A stretch of 64,000 bases of DNA from NCBI RefSeq assembly GCF_032598905.1, contig NZ_CP122458.1, forward strand, positions 6,535,001-6,599,000, written 5' to 3'. Under the pieces are notes generated by a model. The model was not told the origin of the DNA and did no database searches. It worked only from the letters and a program-made list of their open reading frames with translations. Source of the stretch: Streptomyces sp. 11x1. GTDB lineage: Bacteria > Actinomycetota > Actinomycetes > Streptomycetales > Streptomycetaceae. Each line of letters opens with the position of its first letter. Position 1 is the stretch's first letter. Both the position numbers and the translations under genes were made by a program. Shown here piece after piece: positions 1-7,024 of the stretch.

Positions 1-1
1 C

Positions 2-424
2 AAGGAGGCCGTGCGCGGCGCCGACGTGTTCATCGGCGTCTCGGCCCCGAACGTCCTCGACGGCGACGACGTGGCCGCCATGGCCGACGACGCCATTGTG
101 TTCGCGCTCGCGAACCCCGACCCCGAGGTCGACCCCGCGGTCGCCCGGCAGACGGCGGCCGTCGTGGCCACCGGCCGCTCCGACTTCCCGAACCAGATCA
201 ACAACGTGCTGGTCTTCCCGGGTGTCTTCCGCGGTCTCCTCGACGCCCAGTCCCGGACCGTCAACACGGAGATGATGCTCGCCGCGGCCACCGCGCTCGC
301 GAACGTCGTCACCGAGGACGAGCTGAACCCGAACTACATCATCCCGAGCGTCTTCAACGACAAGGTCGCGGGCGCGGTCGCCGGGGCGGTACGCGAGGCC
401 GCGAAGGCGGCGGCGTCGGCCTGA
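2..424 (+). CDS. Malic enzyme, C-terminal part (5' end outside window)
   Basis: This is the C-terminal end of an NAD(P)-dependent malic enzyme, which oxidatively decarboxylates malate to pyruvate in the cytoplasm. The frame is open from the left edge of the window, so the gene starts upstream. The visible part contains the family motifs FALANPDPEVDP and ATGRSDFPNQINN, the latter followed by VLVFPGVFRG; these lie in the NAD-binding C-terminal domain. The protein ends in an Ala/Lys-rich tail. It is followed by hupA on the same strand after a 267-base gap, the arrangement I remember from S. coelicolor. The coenzyme preference cannot be judged from this fragment. Confidence 0.9.
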   Translation, partial: KEAVRGADVFIGVSAPNVLDGDDVAAMADDAIVFALANPDPEVDPAVARQTAAVVATGRSDFPNQINNVLVFPGVFRGLLDAQSRTVNTEMMLAAATALANVVTEDELNPNYIIPSVFNDKVAGAVAGAVREAAKAAASA

Positions 425-525
425 GGCCCGCTGTGACGGTGGCCACGGCCCGCCCCATCGGCGCGTCGCGGGGCCGGAGGGCTTGCGCCGCCCTTTAGTG
501 TGGCGGCCAAGCTCAGGCCTGCCAC

Positions 526-588
526 GACTCCCAAGGGTGTTCATATGACTCCCAGGGGTGTTCGTGTGACTCCCAGGGGTGCTGGATT
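526..588 (+). repeat. Three 21-bp tandem repeats upstream of hupA
   Basis: Three head-to-tail copies of a 21-base unit start at 526, 547 and 568. Each begins GACTCCCA(A/G)GGGTG; copies 1 and 2 continue TTC, and copy 3 diverges at its end. A 21-base period is two helical turns, so identical sites would lie on one face of DNA. The array ends 103 bases before the hupA start, where a promoter or regulator site would be expected. A regulatory role is inference. Confidence 0.7.
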
Positions 589-691
589 GGCTTTCCCGCC
601 GCAGGTGAGTGCAGGATGCGTTTCTGGGCGCGAGGGTCTGACGACGGACCCGGGTCCGCCTCAACGGCAAGAAGAACACGGGAGTAACAAC

Positions 692-973
692 ATGAACCGC
701 AGTGAGCTGGTGGCCGCGCTGGCCGACCGCGCCGAGGTGACCCGCAAGGACGCCGACGCCGTGCTGGCCGCGTTCGCTGAGACTGTCGGCGACATCGTCT
801 CCAAGGGCGACGAGAAGGTCACCATCCCCGGCTTCCTGACCTTCGAGCGCACCCACCGTGCCGCTCGCACCGCTCGCAACCCGCAGACCGGCGACCCGAT
901 CCAGATCCCCGCCGGCTACAGCGTGAAGGTCTCCGCGGGCAGCAAGCTCAAGGAAGCGGCCAAGGGCAAGTAA
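692..973 (+). CDS. hupA: HU-family nucleoid protein HupA
   Basis: A 93-residue HU-type DNA-binding protein that dimerises and bends or compacts DNA. The N-terminal helices (MNRSELVAALADRAEV) and the beta-arm region around residues 45-75, including ARTARNPQTGDPI, match the family. The short, non-Lys/Ala-tailed form corresponds to HupA, the vegetative HU, rather than HupS with its long basic tail. The ATG at 692 is preceded by GGGAG at 681. An in-frame extension back to about 500 runs through the tandem repeats and is not credible. A strong bidirectional terminator follows, shared with convergent murA. Confidence 0.96.
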   Translation: MNRSELVAALADRAEVTRKDADAVLAAFAETVGDIVSKGDEKVTIPGFLTFERTHRAARTARNPQTGDPIQIPAGYSVKVSAGSKLKEAAKGK

Positions 974-1021
974 CCTTGCCATCTGTCTCTCACGGGACGA
1001 TGGGGCGCACGTAGGACGCCT

Positions 1022-1061
1022 GATGGGGGCGGCACCTGGTCTTCCGGGTGCCGCCCCCATC
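1022..1061. terminator. Bidirectional terminator between hupA and murA
   Basis: A perfect 15-bp stem (GATGGGGGCGGCACC with its exact complement) and a 10-base loop lie between the convergent ends of hupA and murA. It probably stops transcription from both sides. Confidence 0.85.
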
Positions 1062-1090
1062 GTCGTAGGGATATCTCCAGGGGCGCGGTT

Positions 1091-2437
1091 CTAGCCCAGC
1101 GCCTTGCCCGGCAGTTCCACCTTCGCGCCGAGCTCCATGAGCTTCTCCATGAAGTTCTCGTAGCCGCGGTTGATCAGCTCGATGCCGTGGACCCGGGAGG
1201 TGCCCTGGGCCGCGAGGGCGGCGATGAGGTACGAGAAGCCGCCGCGCAGGTCGGGGATGACCAGGTCGGCACCCTGCAGCCGGGTGGGGCCGGAGACGAC
1301 CGCCGAGTGCAGGAAGTTGCGCTGGCCGAAGCGGCAGTCGGAGCCGCCGAGGCACTCGCGGTAGAGCTGGATGTGCGCGCCCATCTGGTTCAGCGCGGAG
1401 GTGAAGCCGAGGCGGGACTCGTAGACCGTCTCGTGGATGATCGACAGACCCGTGGCCTGCGTCAGGGCAACCACCAGCGGCTGCTGCCAGTCGGTCTGGA
1501 AGCCCGGGTGGACGTCCGTCTCCAGCGCGATCGACTTCAGCTGGCCGCCCGGGTGCCAGAAGCGGATGCCCTCGTCGTCGATCTCGAAGGCACCGCCCAC
1601 CTTCCGGTAGGTGTTCAGGAACGTCATCATCGAGCGCTGCTGGGCGCCCCGGACGTAGATGTCGCCCTCGGTCGCCAGCGCGGCGGACGCCCAGGAGGCG
1701 GCCTCCAGGCGGTCCGGGAGCGCCTTGTGGTTGTAGCCGCCGAGCGAGTCCACACCGGTGATGCGGATCGTGCGGTCGGTGTCCATCGCGATGATGGCGC
1801 CCATCTTCTGCAGGACGCAGATGAGGTCCTCGATCTCCGGCTCGATGGCCGCGTTCGCGAGTTCCGTCACGCCCTCCGCGAGGACGGCCGTGAGCAGCAC
1901 CTGCTCGGTCGCGCCCACCGACGGGTACGGCAGCTGGATCTTCGTACCGCGCAGCCGTCGCGGCGCCTCCAGGTACTGGCCGTCCTCCCGCTTCTCGATC
2001 TTCGCGCCGAACTGCCGCAGCACCTCGAAGTGGAAGTCGATCGGCCGGCCGCCGATGTCGCAGCCGCCGAGACCGGGGATGAAGGCGTGGCCGAGGCGGT
2101 GCAGCAGGGGGCCGCAGAAGAGGATCGGGATGCGGGACGAGCCCGCGTGGGCGTCGATGTCGGCGACGTTCGCGCTCTCCACGTTCGTCGGGTCCATCAC
2201 CAGCTCGCCCGGCTCGTCGCCCGGGCGGACCGTTACGCCATGCAGCTGCAGCAGCCCGCGCACGACCCGTACGTCGCGGATGTCGGGCACGTTGCGCAGC
2301 CGGCTCGGACCGCTGCCGAGCAGCGCGGCGACCATGGCCTTGGGTACGAGGTTCTTCGCACCGCGGACACGGATCTCGCCACTGAGCGGGGTGCCGCCGT
2401 GTACAAGCAGTACGTCGTCAGAGCCGTTGACGGTCAT
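1091..2437 (-). CDS. murA: UDP-N-acetylglucosamine 1-carboxyvinyltransferase MurA
   Basis: A 448-residue enolpyruvyl transferase that adds PEP to UDP-GlcNAc, the first committed step of peptidoglycan synthesis. The conserved Lys28-Asn29 pair is present (RGAKNL). The loop at residues 124-131 reads GGCDIGGR and keeps the cysteine (Cys126) that fosfomycin alkylates; mycobacteria have Asp there. On this basis the enzyme is predicted to be of the fosfomycin-sensitive type. Length is a little above the usual 420-430. It is transcribed towards hupA, with a start at 2437. Streptomyces usually carry a second murA-like gene elsewhere, so essentiality is not implied. Confidence 0.95.
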   Translation of the reverse strand: MTVNGSDDVLLVHGGTPLSGEIRVRGAKNLVPKAMVAALLGSGPSRLRNVPDIRDVRVVRGLLQLHGVTVRPGDEPGELVMDPTNVESANVADIDAHAGSSRIPILFCGPLLHRLGHAFIPGLGGCDIGGRPIDFHFEVLRQFGAKIEKREDGQYLEAPRRLRGTKIQLPYPSVGATEQVLLTAVLAEGVTELANAAIEPEIEDLICVLQKMGAIIAMDTDRTIRITGVDSLGGYNHKALPDRLEAASWASAALATEGDIYVRGAQQRSMMTFLNTYRKVGGAFEIDDEGIRFWHPGGQLKSIALETDVHPGFQTDWQQPLVVALTQATGLSIIHETVYESRLGFTSALNQMGAHIQLYRECLGGSDCRFGQRNFLHSAVVSGPTRLQGADLVIPDLRGGFSYLIAALAAQGTSRVHGIELINRGYENFMEKLMELGAKVELPGKALG

Positions 2438-2748
2438 GGATCTCGCGTTCCGTGGAGTTGGGCAGAGGTGTGTGCGGCGTGTGCGGACGGCCGACGGACC
2501 CGTTGTACGGGGGCCGGCGCGGCGCGAGCCGGAGAGCTAGCGTAATCGCCGCCCACCCCCCTTCCGTAAGCCCAAGTGCCTCTCAACCACGTCATGGATT
2601 GGCCACAACACGAACCGTTCACCACCGGCCACGGGGGGTCACCGTGACGCCCGTGCGCGGGGTGCGCGCCGGTGCGCCCTGAGCTGCGCGCACACCGCTG
2701 GCGGGATTGGCTCCCCGTACCCGGGCAGGATGCGGGATCATGTCTGGC
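2438..2748. other. Divergent murA / yqgE intergenic region
   Basis: This 311-base region must hold the promoters for murA (leftward) and the YqgE gene (rightward). I see an 11-base perfect palindrome, GTCACCGTGAC, at 2638-2648 that could be a small operator. No RNA gene or convincing ORF is visible. Confidence 0.4.
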
Positions 2749-3321
2749 ATGACCGAGGTGTCCTCGCTCACAGGGCGGCTGCTCGTGGCCACGCCCGCCC
2801 TGGCGGACCCGAACTTCGACCGCGCTGTCGTGCTGCTCCTCGACCACGACGAGAAGGGCTCGCTCGGCGTGGTCCTCAACCGGCCCACCCCGGTGGACGT
2901 CGGCGACATCCTGGAGGGCTGGGCGGACCTCGCCGGCGAACCCGGGGTGGTCTTCCAGGGCGGCCCGGTGCAGCTGGACTCGGCGCTGGGGGTCGCGGTG
3001 ATCCCCGGCGGGGGCTCCGTGGACCGGGCGCCACTCGGCTGGCGGCGCGTGCACGGGGCGATCGGCCTGGTCGATCTGGAGGCCCCGCCGGAGCTGCTGG
3101 CCTCCGCGCTCGGCTCGCTGCGCATCTTCGCCGGGTACGCGGGCTGGGGTCCCGGCCAGTTGGAGGACGAACTGGCGGAGGGCGCCTGGTACGTCGTCGA
3201 GTCGGAACCCGGCGACGTCTCCTCGCCCTGCCCGGAACGGCTCTGGCGCGAGGTCCTGCGCCGCCAGCGCAACGAGCTCGCGATGGTGGCCACGTATCCG
3301 GACGACCCTTCGCTCAACTGA
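2749..3321 (+). CDS. YqgE/AlgH family (UPF0301) protein
   Basis: A 190-residue cytoplasmic protein of the YqgE/AlgH family (UPF0301), whose biochemical role is not established. Family hallmarks are an early GRLLVATPAL, GVVLNRPT at about residues 41-48, VVFQGGPV at about 65-72 and the tryptophan-rich FAGYAGWGPGQLE near residue 130. I chose ATG 2749 because the family signature begins directly after it; ATG 2740, three codons upstream, has a slightly better-spaced purine-rich site and is a real alternative. The DUF3039 gene follows after 29 bases and is likely co-transcribed. Confidence 0.9.
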   Translation: MTEVSSLTGRLLVATPALADPNFDRAVVLLLDHDEKGSLGVVLNRPTPVDVGDILEGWADLAGEPGVVFQGGPVQLDSALGVAVIPGGGSVDRAPLGWRRVHGAIGLVDLEAPPELLASALGSLRIFAGYAGWGPGQLEDELAEGAWYVVESEPGDVSSPCPERLWREVLRRQRNELAMVATYPDDPSLN

Positions 3322-3350
3322 CGCGCGTGCGCTTCAGTACCCTGGAGCTC

Positions 3351-3632
3351 ATGAGCACTCTTGAGCCCGAGCGCGGTACTGGTACGGGGACCCTCGTCGA
3401 GCCGACGCCGCAGACGTCGCACGGCGATGGTGACCACGAGCGCTTCGCCCACTATGTCCAGAAGGACAAGATCATGGCGAGCGCCCTCGACGGCACGCCC
3501 GTCGTGGCGTTGTGCGGCAAGGTGTGGGTCCCGGGCCGCGACCCGAAGAAGTACCCCGTGTGCCCCATGTGCAAGGAGATCTTCGAGTCCCTCGGCGCGG
3601 GCGGCGACGACCAGGGCGACGGCAAGAAGTAG
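3351..3632 (+). CDS. DUF3039 zinc-ribbon-like small protein
   Basis: A 93-residue actinobacterial protein of the DUF3039 type. Residues around HERFAHYVQKDKI and VVALCGKVWVPGRDP are characteristic. A CGK...CPMC pattern (ALCGKVW followed by YPVCPMCK) suggests a zinc-binding ribbon, but function is unknown. The ATG at 3351 lies just after CCTGGAGCTC. It sits 29 bases downstream of the YqgE gene on the same strand. A hairpin with a REP core follows and may end the transcript. Confidence 0.85.
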   Translation: MSTLEPERGTGTGTLVEPTPQTSHGDGDHERFAHYVQKDKIMASALDGTPVVALCGKVWVPGRDPKKYPVCPMCKEIFESLGAGGDDQGDGKK

Positions 3633-3666
3633 CCGGGCGCGATCTGCTCGGGGGTCATCGGTTCCT

Positions 3667-3724
3667 CGGCGGGTGCGGGTGGTGTGTGGTTGCTCGCGCA
3701 GTTCCCACTCACCCGCACCCGCCG
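3667..3724. repeat. Hairpin with REP-like core in the loop
   Basis: A perfect 15-bp inverted repeat (CGGCGGGTGCGGGTG at 3667-3681 and its complement at 3710-3724) encloses a partial copy of the REP-like core, CTCGCGCAGTTCCC, at 3693-3706. It lies 34 bases after the DUF3039 stop and may serve as its terminator. The same core recurs at other gene ends in this window. Confidence 0.7.
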
Positions 3725-3772
3725 ACGAATCCGTGCTCCCGAGCTTTGTGGCGCGCTTTTCTGGATCACAAG

Positions 3773-3787
3773 GTGGTTGAGACCTCT
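3773..3787. promoter_or_regulatory. Possible DasR (dre-like) site
   Basis: GTGGTTGAGACCTCT agrees at 12 of 15 positions with the DasR operator core GTGGTCTAGACCACT. It lies 105 bases upstream of a transporter operon that ends in a hexosaminidase, so control by the GlcNAc regulator DasR would make sense. The match is imperfect in the centre and needs a binding test. Confidence 0.35.
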
Positions 3788-3843
3788 TGTGGTCATGTTC
3801 ATGTACTCCATAGCCTCCGGTGTGTTGTGTAGAGCAGAACGCC

Positions 3844-3862
3844 CGTTGCAGAGAATGCAACG
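3844..3862. promoter_or_regulatory. Palindromic operator candidate before the sugar importer operon
   Basis: CGTTGCA and TGCAACG flank five bases (GAGAA), a perfect 7-bp inverted repeat. It ends 15 bases before the GGAGGA ribosome-binding site at 3878. TTGCA/TGCAA half-sites are typical of LacI- or ROK-type sugar repressors. No such regulator gene lies beside this operon. Confidence 0.5.
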
Positions 3863-3891
3863 CTCCGCTCCCCCTCCGGAGGATTCGCTCG

Positions 3892-5193
3892 ATGAAGCTC
3901 GCCGCCCGACTCGCCGCGCCCGTAGCGGCACTGGCCCTCGCCGGGCTGACCGCCTGTGCCCCCCAGACCTCCGACAACTCCTCCACCGGGGAGGACGAGA
4001 AGACCGGCACCCTGCGGGTGTGGCTCTTCCAGGAGGTGAGCAACGAGCCGAAGCAGAAGGTCGTCGACAAGGTCGTCGCCGCCTTCGAGAAGGCGCACGA
4101 CGGCGCGAAGGTCAAGGTCGAGTACATCCCCGTCGAGACCCGCGCCCAGCGCATCAAGGCCGCCTTCAACGACCCCAAGAGCGCCCCCGACGTCATCGAG
4201 TACGGCAACACGGACACCGCCGGCTATGTGAAGGACGGCGGACTCGCCGACGTCACCACGGAGTTCAACGGCTGGTCCGAGGCCAAGGACTCCGATCCGA
4301 CCGCCAAGACCTCCGTGACGGTCGAAGGGAAGGTCTACGGGGCGCCCTTCTTCGTGGGCGTGCGCGCCCTCTACTACCGCACCGACGTCTTCGACGAGCT
4401 CGGCCTCGAACCCCCGAAGACCCTGGACGAGCTGGCCACCACCGCCAAGCAGATCCGCGCCGCCAAGCCGGACCTGTACGGCCTCGTCGTCGGCGGCGCC
4501 TACACCTACGGGGCCATGCCCTTCGTCTGGGCCAACGGCGGGGAGATAGCCGAGGGCAAGGGCGGCTCGTACGCCTCGACCATCGACAGCGTGGCCGCCC
4601 GGAAGGGCATCGAGGCGTACACCTCGCTCTTCGGTGACGACAACTGCCCCGCCGCCAAGTGCGCGAGCATGGGCGGCAACGACACGGTCACCGCGTTCGC
4701 CGCCGGCAAGGCGGGCATGGCGATCGCCGGTGACTTCAGCCACGCGGCCGTGGAGGCCGGCAAGGTCAAGGGCAAGTACGCGGTCGTACCGCTGCCGGGG
4801 GTGAAGTCCGGCTCGGTGGCCCCGGCGTTCGCGGGCGGCAACAACGTCGGCGTCCTGAAGAGCACCACGCACCGCACGCTCGCCGTCGACCTGATGAAGC
4901 GACTGGCGTCCAAGGAGACCCAGGGCGAACTCTTCGACGCGATGGGCTTCCTGCCCACCTACACGGACGTGCGGGCGGAGGCGGCGAAGGAGGAGCCCTT
5001 CATCGAGCCGTTCGTGAAGACGCTGGCCTCCGGCACGAAGTTCGTGCCCGCCTCCCCGGCTTGGGCGCAGATCGACGCGTCGCTGGTGCTGCCGACGATG
5101 TTCCAGGAGGTCGTCAGCGGCAAGAAGGACGTGGCGGAGGCGTCGGAGGACGCGGCGAAGCAGATGAACGATGCGTTCGGCTCCGCCGGTTGA
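3892..5193 (+). CDS. Sugar ABC transporter substrate-binding lipoprotein
   Basis: A 433-residue extracellular solute-binding protein (family 1). The N-terminus is a lipoprotein signal, with a hydrophobic run ending in the lipobox LTAC (Cys about residue 20), then a Ser/Thr/Asp linker. The mature part has the usual RVWLFQEV strand, VDKVVAAFEKAH helix and DVIEYGNTDTAGYV motif. GGAGGA at 3878 fixes the ATG at 3892. It opens an operon with two permeases and a GH20 hexosaminidase, so the substrate is probably a GlcNAc-containing oligosaccharide; that is inference from context. No ATPase is encoded here, as is usual in Streptomyces, where MsiK serves several importers. Confidence 0.92.
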   Translation: MKLAARLAAPVAALALAGLTACAPQTSDNSSTGEDEKTGTLRVWLFQEVSNEPKQKVVDKVVAAFEKAHDGAKVKVEYIPVETRAQRIKAAFNDPKSAPDVIEYGNTDTAGYVKDGGLADVTTEFNGWSEAKDSDPTAKTSVTVEGKVYGAPFFVGVRALYYRTDVFDELGLEPPKTLDELATTAKQIRAAKPDLYGLVVGGAYTYGAMPFVWANGGEIAEGKGGSYASTIDSVAARKGIEAYTSLFGDDNCPAAKCASMGGNDTVTAFAAGKAGMAIAGDFSHAAVEAGKVKGKYAVVPLPGVKSGSVAPAFAGGNNVGVLKSTTHRTLAVDLMKRLASKETQGELFDAMGFLPTYTDVRAEAAKEEPFIEPFVKTLASGTKFVPASPAWAQIDASLVLPTMFQEVVSGKKDVAEASEDAAKQMNDAFGSAG

Positions 5194-5224
5194 GCGGGGG
5201 GCGCCTGAGGGGGTGGGGGGTGCT

Positions 5225-6181
5225 GTGCGTGGGGGGCCTCGGGTTCGTCGTGGCTTGTCGCGCCTACGCGGCGGAGCCGCACATGTCACCGCCTCGCGCC
5301 CCTGTGGGGGCGCCGCAGTCACCCCCTGGCTCTATCTCGGCCCGGCGCTTGTCGTTCTCGGTGGGCTGCTTGTTTATCCCGTTTACCAGCTCGGGCTGAT
5401 CTCGTTCTTCGAGTACACGCAGGCGCAGGTCAGTGGTGGTGAGCCGACGTCCTTCCGAGGGCTCGGGAACTACGCCGAGTTGTTCGGGGACGGGCAGTTC
5501 TGGCAGGTGCTGCTGGCCACCGTCGTGTTCGCGGCGGCGTGCGTGGTGTCCACGCTCGCCGTCGGGTGCGCGCTCGCCGTGCTGCTGACACGAGTACGGG
5601 CCGTGCCGCGGCTCGCGCTGATGCTGGCGGCGCTCGGTGCGTGGGCGACCCCGGCCATCACGGGGTCCACGGTGTGGCTGCTGCTGTTCGACCCGGACTT
5701 CGGGCCGGTCAACCGCGTCCTGGGCCTCGGCGACCACTCCTGGACGTACGGGCGGTACAGCGCCTTCCTCCTCGTCCTGCTCGAAGTGGTCTGGTGCTCC
5801 TTCCCGTTCGTGATGGTGACCGTCTACGCGGGCATCCGCTCCGTACCGTCGGAAGTGCTGGAGGCCGCGGCCCTGGACGGCGCCTCGCAGTGGCGGATCT
5901 GGCGGTCGGTCCTCGCGCCGATGCTCCGCCCGATCCTGGTCGTCGTCACCATTCAGTCGATCATCTGGGACTTCAAGGTCTTCACCCAGATCTATGTGAT
6001 GACGGGCGGCGGCGGAATCGCGGGCCAGAACCTCGTGCTGAACGTGTACGCCTACCAGAAGGCCTTCGCGTCCTCCCGGTACAGCCTCGGTTCGGCGATC
6101 GGCGTGGTGATGCTGGTGATTCTGCTGGCGATCACCCTGGTGTATTTGCGACTGCTGCGCAGGCAAGGGGAGGAGCTGTGA
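5225..6181 (+). CDS. Sugar ABC transporter permease (MalF type)
   Basis: A membrane permease of about 318 residues with six predicted helices. It has the EAA loop that contacts the ATPase, EAAALDGASQWRIWRSVLAP, near residue 225. The start is uncertain: the frame is open from ATG 5171, inside the previous gene, and GTG 5225 is the next usable codon. The first ~30 codons from there fall in repeat-like DNA with a hairpin at 5296-5313, and the first true membrane segment starts at about TPWLYLGPALVV. The stop overlaps the GTG of the next permease. It forms the channel for the sugar bound by the upstream lipoprotein. Confidence 0.88.
   Translation: MRGGPRVRRGLSRLRGGAAHVTASRPCGGAAVTPWLYLGPALVVLGGLLVYPVYQLGLISFFEYTQAQVSGGEPTSFRGLGNYAELFGDGQFWQVLLATVVFAAACVVSTLAVGCALAVLLTRVRAVPRLALMLAALGAWATPAITGSTVWLLLFDPDFGPVNRVLGLGDHSWTYGRYSAFLLVLLEVVWCSFPFVMVTVYAGIRSVPSEVLEAAALDGASQWRIWRSVLAPMLRPILVVVTIQSIIWDFKVFTQIYVMTGGGGIAGQNLVLNVYAYQKAFASSRYSLGSAIGVVMLVILLAITLVYLRLLRRQGEEL
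5296..5313. repeat. Hairpin/repeat inside the 5' end of the permease gene
   Basis: GCGCCCC, a four-base loop and GGGGCGC form a 7-bp hairpin. The preceding sequence (GGCTTGTCGCGCCTACGCGG) resembles the Streptomyces intergenic repeat family. It lies in what would be the N-terminal coding region of the permease. Confidence 0.4.
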
Positions 6182-7020
6182 ATTCACCGGGTTTCGTGCG
6201 GCGGCCCTGGCGGCTCGCCGCGGAGGCGTCCGCCCTGGTCATCGCGGTCGTGGTGGCGTTCCCGCTGTACTGGATGGTGTTGAGCGCCTTCAAGCCGGCG
6301 GGTGAGATCGAGTCGTCCGAGCCCCGGCCGTGGACCCTCGCGCCGACCCTGGATTCCTTCCGGCGTGTCTTCGGGCAGCAGGAATTCGGCCGGTACTTCG
6401 CCAACAGCCTGATCGTCGCCTGCGCGGTGGTCGTCGCCTCCGCGCTCATCGCGTTTCTCGCCGCGACGGCGGTCACCCGATTCCGCTTCCGATTCCGGAC
6501 CACGTTGCTGATCATGTTCCTGGTGGCCCAGATGGTTCCGGTGGAGGCGCTGACCATTCCCCTCTTCTTCCAGATGCGGGACTTCGGTCAACTCAACACC
6601 CTGGGCGCGCTGATCCTGCCGCACATCGCCTTCTCGCTGCCGTTCGCGATCTGGATGCTGAGGGGTTTCGTGAAGGCCGTACCGGAGGCCCTGGAGGAGG
6701 CCGCCTATCTCGACGGGGCGAGCCGTTCCCGGTTCCTCTGGCAGATCCTTTTCCCGCTCGTCTTCCCGGGCCTGGTCGCCACCAGCGTCTTCTCCTTCAT
6801 CTCGACCTGGAACGACTTCCTGTTCGCCAAGTCGTTCATCATCAGCGACACCTCCCAGTCGACCCTGCCGATGGCGCTGCTGGTCTTCTACAAGCCGGAG
6901 GAGCCGGACTGGGGCGGTGTGATGGCCGTCTCCACGGTGATGACCGTGCCGGTGCTGATCTTCTTCGTACTCGTACAGCGGCGCCTGGTCTCCGGACTGG
7001 GCGGCGCGGTGAAGGACTGA
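6178..7020 (+). CDS. Sugar ABC transporter permease (MalG type)
   Basis: A 280-residue partner permease. The start GTG 6178 overlaps the upstream TGA (GTGA) and is preceded by GGGGAGGAG, so translation is coupled. The first helix is VIAVVVAFPLYWMVLSAF, and the EAA loop LEEAAYLDGASRSRFLWQ lies at about residues 180-197. It forms the heterodimeric membrane channel with the previous gene product. The GH20 gene begins four bases after its stop. Confidence 0.92.
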   Translation: MNSPGFVRRPWRLAAEASALVIAVVVAFPLYWMVLSAFKPAGEIESSEPRPWTLAPTLDSFRRVFGQQEFGRYFANSLIVACAVVVASALIAFLAATAVTRFRFRFRTTLLIMFLVAQMVPVEALTIPLFFQMRDFGQLNTLGALILPHIAFSLPFAIWMLRGFVKAVPEALEEAAYLDGASRSRFLWQILFPLVFPGLVATSVFSFISTWNDFLFAKSFIISDTSQSTLPMALLVFYKPEEPDWGGVMAVSTVMTVPVLIFFVLVQRRLVSGLGGAVKD

Positions 7021-7024
7021 CGCG

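Noticed and set aside
500..691. N-terminal extension of the HU protein
   Set aside because: It is encoded by tandem repeats, has no HU homology, and ATG 692 has a good ribosome-binding site.
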